Shown here: positions 56,136 through 64,000 of the stretch, one piece after another
How the letters are laid out: each line of letters opens with the position of its first letter
Position numbering within the stretch: position 1 is the first letter of the stretch
Program-made: the position numbers and the translations under genes
Source: Zea mays
Lineage: Eukaryota; Streptophyta; Magnoliopsida; Poales; Poaceae
Assembly: GCF_902167145.1 (NCBI RefSeq)
Contig: NC_050104.1
Span: 6,346,001 to 6,410,000 of the forward strand
Direction of reading: 5' to 3'
DNA length: 64,000 nucleotides
Notes under the pieces: model-generated
What the model saw: the letters and a program-made list of their open reading frames with translations, nothing else
The model's database searches: none
What the model was told of the DNA's origin: nothing

Positions 56136-57906
56136 TGTCGGCGTTTCGAGACCGGGGGGTCCCTGGGCAGACGAGTGAAATGTCGCCGCGTGCCCCAGCC
56201 CAGATGGGTCGGCGCGAGGCCGAGCGCGAAGGGGGGAAGAAGGCGTGAGAGAGGTGGAAATCCCGCGGCCTTCGTGTTCGTCCCGCGCCCAGGTCGGGTG
56301 CGCTTGCAGTAGGGGGTTACAAGCGTTCCACGCGGGGGGAGCGAGCGACCTCACGCGAGCGCCAGTCCCGTCCTCTTCCCCCGCGCGGCCAACCCTCTGT
56401 AAGAGGGCCCTGGTCCTTCCTTTTATAGGCGCAAGGAGAGGATCCAGGTGTACAATTGGGGTGTAGCAGAGTGCTAACGTGTCTAGCGGAGGAGAGCTAG
56501 TGCCCTAAGTACATGCCATCGTGGCAGCCGGAGAGGTTTTGGCACCCGGTTCGTGTGGTGTCGTGGCCGTCGGAGGAGCGCTGGAGCCTGGCGAAAGGAC
56601 AGCTGTCGGGGCTGTTGAGTCCTTGCTGACGTCCTCTTGCTTCCGTAAGGGGGCTGAGAGCCGCCGTCGTCATAGAGCGTGCGGGGTGCCATCATTACTT
56701 GTCTGGCGGAGCGAGCCAGATGGGACGCCGGTCTTGTTCCTCGTAGCCTGAGTCAGCTTGGGGTAGGGTAATGATGGCGCCTCCTGTTGACGTGGTCGGT
56801 CCGCGCCCTAGGTTAGGCGATGTGGAGGCTCCTCCGAGGTTGAGGTCGAGTTTGTCTTCCGTGGCCGAGGTCGAGTCCGAGCCCCCGGGTCGGGCGAGGC
56901 GGAGACTGTCGGCTGAAGCCAGGGCTGAGTCCGAGCCCTGGGGTCGGGCGAAGCAGAGTTCGTCGTCTTCCGGGGCTAAGCCCGAGTCCGAGCCCTGGGG
57001 TCGGGCGGATCGGAGTTCGCCGTCTTCCGGGGCTGAGCCCGAGTCCGAGCCCTGGGGTCGGGCGGATCGGAGTTCGCCATCTTCCGGGGCTAAGCCCGAG
57101 TCCGAGCCCTGGGTCGGGCGGAGTGGAGTTCGCCGTCTTCCGGGGCTGAGCCCGAGTCCAAGCCCTGGGTCGGGCGGATCGGAGTTCGCCGTCTTCCGGG
57201 GCTGAGCCCGAGCCCGAGCCCTGGGTCGGGCGGAGCGGAGTTCGCCGTCTTCCGGGGCTGAGCCCGAGTCCGAGCCCTAGGTCGGGTGGAGCGGAGTTCG
57301 CTGTCTTCCGGGCCGAGCCCGAGTCCGAGCCCTGGGTCGGGCGAAGCGGAGTTCGCCGTCTTCCGGGCCGAGCCCGAGTCCGAGCCCTGGGTCGGGCGGA
57401 GCGGAGTTTCCTATGGTGCCTGAGGCCGGGCCTGACTGCCTGTCAGCCTCACTCTGTCGAGTGGCACAGCAGTCGGAGCGGCGCAGGCGGCGCTGTCCTT
57501 CTGTCAGGCGGGTCAGTGGAGCGGCGAAGTGACTGCGGTCACTTCGGCTCTGTCGACTGGAGGACGCGCGTTAGGATAAAGGTGTCAGGCCACCTTTGCA
57601 TTAAATGCCCCTGCGATTTGGTCGGTTGGCGTGGCGATTTGGCCAGGGTTGCTTCTTGGCGAAGACTGGGCCTCGGGCGAGCCGGAAGTATGTTCGTCGC
57701 TGGAGGGGGCCTCGGGCGAGACGGAGATCCTCCGGGGTCGGCTGCCCTTGCCCGAGGCTGGGCTTGGGCGAGGCATGATCGAGTCCCTCGAATGGACCGA
57801 TCCCTGACTTAGTCGCACCCATCAGGCCTTTGCAGCTTTGTGCTGATGGGGGTTACCAGCTGAGAATTAGGAGCCTTGAGGGTACCCCTAATTATGGTCC
57901 CCGACA
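56136..57906 (-). repeat. 3' LTR of the second Huck-like element, 1771 bp
   Basis: Longer than the 1504-bp LTR of the first element, mainly because of a bigger internal minisatellite (about 56870-57410, nine or so units of roughly 54-60 bp containing CCGAGTCCGAGCCCTGGG and TTCGCCGTCTTCCGGG). TATA box on the minus strand at 56427-56421. Confidence 0.88.
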
Positions 57907-60900
57907 GTAGCCCCCGAGCCTCAAAGGGAGTGTTAATACTCGCTTGGAGGCTTTTGTCGCACTTTTTTGCAAGGGGACCAGCCTTTCTCGGTTGCGTTTT
58001 GTTCCGGTGGGTGCGCGCGAGCGCACCCGCCAGGTGTAGCCCCCGAGGCCTCAGAGGAGTGGTTTGACTCCTCCGAGGTCCTAATGCCTCGCGCAATGCT
58101 TCGGCTGGTCTGGTTGTTCCCTCATGCGAGCTGGCCGTAGCCCGGGTGCACGGTCGGGTCCCAAGTTCTCGGGCTGGTAGGTTGCCGCTTTCAACGGTTT
58201 GGCCGGAGCCGGGTTTGCGAGAGTAGCCCCCGAGCCTCTGCACAGGGAGAGAGGACGGTCAGGGACAGACTCGACTTTTTTACATACGCCCCTGCGTCGC
58301 CTTTCCGCAAGGAGGAGGGGGGGGGGGGGGAAAGCGCCATGTTGCCCTCGGAGGGCGCCGAACATGGTGTCTCCGATGAGCTGCTGGCGGGTAATCCGAG
58401 CGGACGTCCGTGCCCCATTTGTTAGGGGTCGGCTAGAGGCCCAGAGGCGCGCCCAAAAGTACCTGCGGGTGATCTGCCGGACCCAGTCCCCTGTCGACGG
58501 GGTCCGAGGGCTCGATGCCTCCCTCTGATGGGATTCCGTTACAAGATCGTTCCCGCTGGTCTCGGAAATGTCCTAGGGTACCTCGGGAGCGTAGCCCAAG
58601 CCTTGGTTATGTATCGAACGTACCCATGGTCATCCCTCGCTTCGTGTCTGAGGCGGCTATGAACCTTTCGAGGGCCAGCCTACGAACCCCTGATCAGTAG
58701 TGGGCGCGGAGCCCGAGTAGCCTGAGGCGACCGTTGAACCCTTCCGAGGGGCCGGCCTTCGAACCTCTGACCAGTAGTGGGTGTGGAGCCCACGCGCTCT
58801 GAGGCGGCTGTTAAACCCCTCCGAGGGCCCAGCCTTCGAACCTCTGATCAGTAGGGAGGCTCGGAGCCTGTTCCCTTCACGGAGAAGGATCCTTTTCGGG
58901 GTATCTCCCTTTCCCGGTCCCTGTTGTAAGAGAGAGAAAGAGGAAAAGGAAAAGGATACGAAATTGAATGACGTGGCGCACCTTTTTTGACGCGGTCATT
59001 ATGGCGAAGGCGAAGCGTCGCTCGCTTCTCCTGCCAGAGGCGCCACCTGTCGCGCCGCGGAGTTAATGCGACGGAGCGGGCGGTTCACGAGGTGGTCGTT
59101 GCACATGCGTGAGCCGTTCGAGGAACGGAACACGGGCGCGCTGTCTTCACGCCGTGAGAGAGGGTTCTCTTGCTGCCCCCAGATGGGACGTAAGCTTGGC
59201 TGACGACGTGACCGCTGCTTCTGCCCGCCTGCCACCGCCATTACTGCCGGCCCATTTTTGGCCGTATTGACTGTCGCGCCAGGCTGGCGCTGCTGGGTCG
59301 TGCGCTGGGTCGCCTCGAGTCGCGTTCTGGTTCCGCAATCGAGGAGGCGCGACAGTGGTGCGAGTGGCGGTGCAGTTGCTTGCACGTAGCGACCGGCGCG
59401 CCGGTTGCATGACGCGTGGGCGTGTTGGAAGTCGGAGAGGTGCGCCCACCTGGCGTGGTTGCATGCCGCCTGCATGGCTGCCCGCCCTTTCATCCGCTAG
59501 CCTGGGCGAAAGTGGAGGGGCGCTTGTAACCGCTTGGCGGTTGCATGCATCGCGCGCGGCGGTTTGGCTTCTTCTGCTCTGGGCCGGTTTGCATGACGTG
59601 TGGGACCCAGCCCCCGCGCCGTAGGGGGGGACTTTGGAGCGTGTTGGAGAAGACTCAGCCCACGACGGCTGGGGACGCAGGTAGGGAGAGTCGCCTTTAA
59701 AAGGAGGGTGACCCCCTTGAAAGGCGACCATGTCTTCGCGCTCCCTTATGCGTCGCGTCTTTCCACCTTTCGAGCCCCCGGATGGGGGACATCCGCAGTC
59801 CTTCCGCCTTGTCGTTGGAGGAACGCAACTCCATGGGAGTTGGTACCTTTCAGCCATCGTTCGGCTTCAAGGATTTTCATCGTGCAGCCCGGCTGCACAC
59901 CTCCACCGGCGGTCACCCAAGACGGTGACCTCCAGTTCGATGGCGGGGGAAAGCAAGCCGGGCTGCGGCCTCTGCCCCTCCCTTAGCCTCAAGGATTTTC
60001 ATCATCAGTGCTGGGGAGGGGAGTGTGCCGAGTTGGGGTCGGCCCCTGCGTGGGCGGTGGCCCGCTCCTTCCCTCAGTGATCGGGGGGAAGGGCGTTCGC
60101 CGTTCGTGGCGCTGGCAGCTGCCGCGTGCCTGGCTCTCGGATCCGAGTGGCTTCGGAGCCGCTCCCGGTGCCGCCTTTTGCCACGGCAGCTGGAAGAGGT
60201 TCTTCCGCCGACGAGATAGCCAGGGCCGCACACGGACCGACCTCCAACTCTATGGCCTTCTGCCCGTCCTTGCCTCACGAGTTTGGGCACGGGCGAGGGC
60301 CTCATGGCAGCAGCATCCGCCCTGAGGTCATCGCTGCTGTTGTTCGCCCCCCCGGAGCAGAAGTCGTCGTCGTCGCCGCTGCTGGAGCGGGCGACGGCGA
60401 GCCGTTCGTCGGTCTTCCGTTGCTCCGCAGGCCCCCCAATCGAGTGGGGTTGTTCGCACCTGCGGAGGTGGAACCGGAGTTCTGTTTGTAATGGCACCTT
60501 GAAGCCGGTCTTTTGTTCATTGTGGCTGTCGGGGCCTGAACGTGTATGTATTTTTGGCGCGGAGCCGTGTTTTTTCCTCATTTTCGAGCACTAAGACTCG
60601 CCTGTTGGTTGTCTGAACCGCTTCACCAAGCGTGAGTCGCCCCGTACAAAGGTGACGAGTGAGGTATCCGTATCCCGGAGGCGTAGGAGTCCCTCGGCTC
60701 GGTTGGCCTTGCTGTCCGAGGCTTCTCTTGCTTAGTTAAAGGAAACCCTCGGCCACTCTTCGATGAGCCGAAGCCAGGGGTAGCGGTGTCAGCACGGACA
60801 GAGGCAGAGTTGGCTCGAAAAGAAGACTTGGTCAGCCGGAGCCTGGCCGGGTCGTCCGTTAGCGGGACCGACGCCGGAGATGATCTGCCGAGGCCTCGGG

Positions 60901-61800
60901 CCGGGCTGATGTCTTCGGGGGACAGCTGGCCGAGGCCTCAGGGTGACCAGCCGAGCCGCCTGCTCAAGCCGGATTCTTGGAGAAGACCCTGGCGGCGATG
61001 GCCCGGGCATGATGATGATGTCGTCCTTCAGAGTGGAGATCCTCGGACCGCGTCGCCGTCCGAGGCTAGGTCGGACCTCGCCGAAGGTGTAGTTGACGCC
61101 AAGGGTGCTGCTGCTCCCTTCAACCATCAAGATCCGAGCCTGCAGGATCAGATTATCTTGTAGCGTGTGTTTTCTGCGGCCGCCGAGGCCCAAACACACC
61201 CTCGCCGTGTTGTAAAGCTGCGCTTCTTTTCCTCTTGTTTCGAGTATCTGGACTTTTCAGTCGGTAACAGAGTTGTCTTGTGCGAGCGAGAGTTGCTTTT
61301 CACGGAAGGTGATGAGTGAGGTATCCGTATCCCGGAGGCGTAGGAATCCCTCGGCTTGGTCGGCCTTGCCGCTTACGCGCACCCTTGCCCGTCCATAGGG
61401 TTCTACCACCGACGCAGTCGAGAAGGCCCGAAGAATCGCTTCGGCAGAGGAGCTTTCGAGCGTGAAGACTTGTTCGGTCCGCGGAATCGCTTATTCGAAT
61501 GCGAGTTACTTATCGCAGAAGGTGATGAGTGAGGTATCCGTATCCCGGAGGCGTAGGAGTCCCTCGGCTCGGTCAGCCTTGGCTGCTTACGTGTACTATG
61601 TCGTTTTCAGGATCCACTTTCGAAGTAGTCGAAAAGCACGAAAGACATTCTGGCAGAAAGGATTTTTTTCGAGGAAAAAATTCGACGCAGAGGGGTTCCC
61701 CCCTTTTAGCCCCCGAGGGAGGGTCGGGCTTTGCCGAGGCAAAGCTGACCCTTCCTTGATGACTAAACTTTGCATGGGAGCGAGGTATATGAATAACTTG
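57907..61800 (-). other. Non-coding 3' spacer of the second Huck-like element
   Basis: Mirror of 6739-10801: 77-bp repeats at about 58675-58860, and the GGATACGGATACCTCACTC module (as complement) near 60651-60714, 61308-61371 and 61520-61587. A run of about 12 G lies at 58317-58330. No protein recognised. Confidence 0.75.
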
Positions 61801-61808
61801 AAAGCATC

Positions 61809-62684
61809 TTAAGGGTAGAAGCGACGTAGCTGTTGGATGTTCCAAGCGTTGCTGTAGACCTCGCCTTGACTGTTGGCCAGCTTGTACGTTCCGGGCTTCA
61901 GAACTTTGGCGATGACGAACGACCCTTCCCAGGGAGGCGTGAGCTTGTGCCGCCCTCGGGCGTCCTGTCGCAGCCGAAGCACCAGGTCGCCCACCTGGAG
62001 GTCTCGGGACCGGACCCCTCGGGCGTGGTAGCGTCGCAGGGACTGCTGGTACCGTGCCGAGTGTAGTAAGGCCATGTCCCGAGCCTCTTCCAGCTGGTGC
62101 AGTGAGTCTTCTCAACTAGCTTGGTTGCTTTGGTCGGCATAGGCCCTCGTCCTCGGGGAACCGTATTCTAAGTCTGTGGGCAAGATGGCCTCGGCCCCAT
62201 AGACTAGAAAGAACGGCGTGAAGCCCGTGGCTCGGCTCGGCGTTGTCCTCAGGCTCCAGACCACCGAGGGGAGTTCCTTCATCCATCGCTTGCCGAACTT
62301 GTTGAGGTCGTTGTAGATCCGAGGCTTGAGTCCTTGTAGAATGATGCCGTTGGCACGCTCTACTTGCCCATTCGTCATGGGGTGAGCCATGGCTGCCTAG
62401 TCCACCCGGATGTGGTGATCCTCGCAGAAGTCTAGGAACTTTCTGCCGGTGAACTGGGTGCCGTTGTCGGTGATGATGGAGTTCAGGACCCCAAAACGAT
62501 GGATGATGTTGGTGAAGAACGCCACCGCCTGTTCGGACCTGATGCTGTTTAGGGGTCGGACCTCGATCCACTTGGAGAATTTGTCGATGGCGACCAACAG
62601 GTGCGTATAGCCCCCGGGTGCCTTCTGCAAGGGGCCGACGAGGTCCAGACCCCACACAGCAAAAGGCCAGGTGATGGGTATCGT
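61809..62684 (-). pseudogene. Integrase of the second Huck-like element
   Basis: Minus-strand pieces: 62657-62397 with VWGLDLVGPLQ-type start (MWGLDLVGPL), IITDNGTQFTG and HIRVD followed by TAG; 62390-62112 with MTNGQVERANGI; and 62075-61809 ending QLRRFYP. The catalytic Asp, Asp and Glu are all present, but the stop after HIRVD lies between the second Asp and the Glu, and a frame change near 62110 separates the C-terminus. Confidence 0.82.
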
Positions 62685-64000
62685 CTATAGAGCCTGAGCG
62701 GGCAGGTGGGTCTGCCTCGCGTAGAACTGACACCCTTCGTAGGTGCGGACAATTCTAGTGGCGTCGGCCACCGCCGTTGGCCAGTAGAAACCTTGTCGGA
62801 AGGCGTTTCCAACAAGGGCTCGAGGTGCTGCGTGATGGCCGCAAGCCCCCGAGTGTATCTCTCGTAGGAGCTCCTGGCCTTCGGCGATGGAGATGCATCG
62901 CTGGAGGATGCCTAAGGGGCTGCGGTGGTAGAGCTCCTTCCCATCTCCCAGCAAGACGAACGACTTGGCGCGCCGCGCCAACCGCTGAGCTTCGGCTCGA
63001 TCGAGGGGTAGCTCTCCTCGGTGGAGATATTGCAGGTACGGGGTCTGCCAGTTTCGATTAGGCGTGACCCCGCTTCGCTCCTCCTCGACACGCAGTGCCT
63101 CACCCTCGGGGGCCGAGGGTACCTCGGGCTGATCCGAGGGTGCCTCGGGCCGAGCTGAGGGTGCCTCGGACTGAGCCGAGGGTACCTCGGACTGAGCCGA
63201 GGGTACCTCGGGCTCGGACGTGTCGACGATCTTGACGGAGGGTTGATGCAGGTCTCGGGAGAAGACGTCCGGGGGAACCGTTGTTCGCCCCGAGGCTATT
63301 TTAGCCAGCTCATCCGCTGTCTCGTTGTAGCGCCAGGCGATGTGGTTGAGCTCGAGCCCGTAAAACTTGTCTTCCAGGCGCCGAACCTCATCGCAGTAGG
63401 CCTCCATCTTCGGGTCGCGGCAGTGGGAGTTCTTCATGACTTGGTCGATGACGAGCTGCGAGTCACCGCGAGCGTCGAGGCGTCGGACCCCTAGCTCGAT
63501 GGCGATCCGCAACCCGTTGACCAGAGCCTCGTACTCAGCCACATTGTTGGACGCCAGGAAGTGGAGGTGTAGCATGTAGCGTAGATGCTTTCCGAGGGGC
63601 GAGATGAAAAGTAGGCCTGCGCCGGCTCCTATCTTCATCAGCGACCTGTCGAAGAACATGGTCCAGAGTTCCGGCTGGATCGGAACTGTTGGAAGCTGGG
63701 TGTCGACCCATTCAGCCACGAAGTCCGCCAAGACCTGGGACTTGATGGCCTTCCGAGGGGCGAACGAGATTGTTTCGCCCATGATTTCCACCGCCCACTT
63801 CGCGATTCTACCCGAGGCCTCTCGGCACTGGATGATCTCCCCCAGGGGGAAGGATGACACCACAGTTACCGGGTGAGACTCGAAGTAGTGTCGCAACTTC
63901 CGCCGCGTTAGGATCACCGCGTACAGCAGCTTCTGAACTTGTGGGTAGCGGATTTTGGTTTCGGACAGTACCTCGCTGATGAAGTAAACTGGCCTCTGGA
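62685..64000 (-). pseudogene. RNase H and integrase zinc region of the second Huck-like element, open at the window edge
   Basis: One frame runs from beyond the edge to a TAG at 62685-62687 after HLPAQAL (the first element has CAA at this codon). Landmarks: LRHYFESHPVTVVSSFPLGE, the RNase H segment ELWTMFFDRSLMKIGAGAG (the first element has FFDGS), DARGDSQLVIDQVMKN, the PSAQSE/PSARPE repeat linker, and CEGCQFY-like zinc ligands at YEGCQFYARQ. More than 410 codons are uninterrupted, so this copy is younger or better preserved than the first. Confidence 0.82.

Larger units (their letters stand above)
56136..64000 (-). mobile_element. Second Huck-like Ty3/Gypsy element, minus strand, truncated by the window end
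   Basis: Reading leftwards from the window end: RNase H, integrase (pol stop at 61809), a non-coding spacer with the same repeat modules as the first element (57907-61800), and a complete 3' LTR (57906 down to 56136, TGTCGGGGACC...CGCCGACA). Gag, protease, RT and the 5' LTR lie beyond 64000. It inserted into the fifth LTR of the TRIM-like array, after GGTCACC at 56135; the other duplication copy is not visible. Its pol is less decayed than that of the first element. Confidence 0.87.

Noticed and set aside
56771..57205. Plus-strand repetitive open frame of 144 codons
   Set aside because: Antisense of the minisatellite in the second Huck-like LTR, same explanation.
59147..59857. 236-codon minus-strand frame in the second Huck-like spacer as an extra Tat-type ORF
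   Set aside because: Tat-lineage elements can carry an extra ORF, but the composition is low complexity, the frame is not matched by an open frame at the equivalent place in the first element, and no motif supports it.

Overview
This window is nuclear DNA from a grass, most probably maize (Zea mays) or a close relative. The evidence is intron-containing plant genes, dense nested LTR retrotransposons of maize-type families (Huck-like Ty3/Gypsy with TGTCGGGGACC/CCGACA termini, and Sirevirus Ty1/Copia with CACCGGAC palindromes in the LTRs), PIF/Tourist elements with TTA/TAA target duplications, a tRNA-derived SINE and LINE fragments. The species is inferred from family resemblance, not from a search.

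Layout. 1-12305: a + strand Huck-like Gypsy element, complete except for most of its 5' LTR, with gag-pol broken by many stops and frameshifts. 13776-17665: a PIF/Harbinger DNA transposon with exact TAA target duplication and a dead transposase. 18126-38503: a nested retrotransposon complex. Its oldest layer is a small-LTR element (LTR about 330 bp, TGTTA...TAACA) carrying fragments of a PPR gene and arranged LTR-internal-LTR-internal. LTR 1 is split by a gag-only element (18297-21478, TSD CTCTT) and LTR 2 by a Sirevirus (24217-33084, TSD CTTCT). The second internal copy runs into a minus-strand Sirevirus fragment (33541 to about 38503). 39372-44373: an apparently intact five-exon HVA22-like gene whose introns hold two LINE fragments and a SINE. 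45049-45319: a 71-bp CACTA remnant and a Tourist MITE. 47477-48057 (minus): an intact two-exon PRE/ILI-type atypical bHLH gene. 48731-50400: a direct duplication, one copy carrying a 452-bp insertion with an 8-bp target duplication. 51330-51462: another Tourist MITE. 53976-56135: a tandem array of a TRIM-like retroelement (five LTRs, four internal segments, minus orientation). 56136-64000: a second Huck-like element, minus strand, running off the end.

Only two loci look like functional host genes: the HVA22-like membrane protein and the PRE/ILI-type regulator. They lie in the central low-copy island, with retrotransposon blocks on both sides. Everything else is transposon sequence, transposon-captured gene debris, or intergenic DNA in which I see no gene.

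The items most worth a second look are the TRIM-like array with alternating A/B units, the small-LTR element that has captured PPR exons and sits in a tandem LTR-internal arrangement, the PIF element sharing termini with a MITE 34 kb away, and the in-frame stop found at the same integrase codon in both Huck-like copies.
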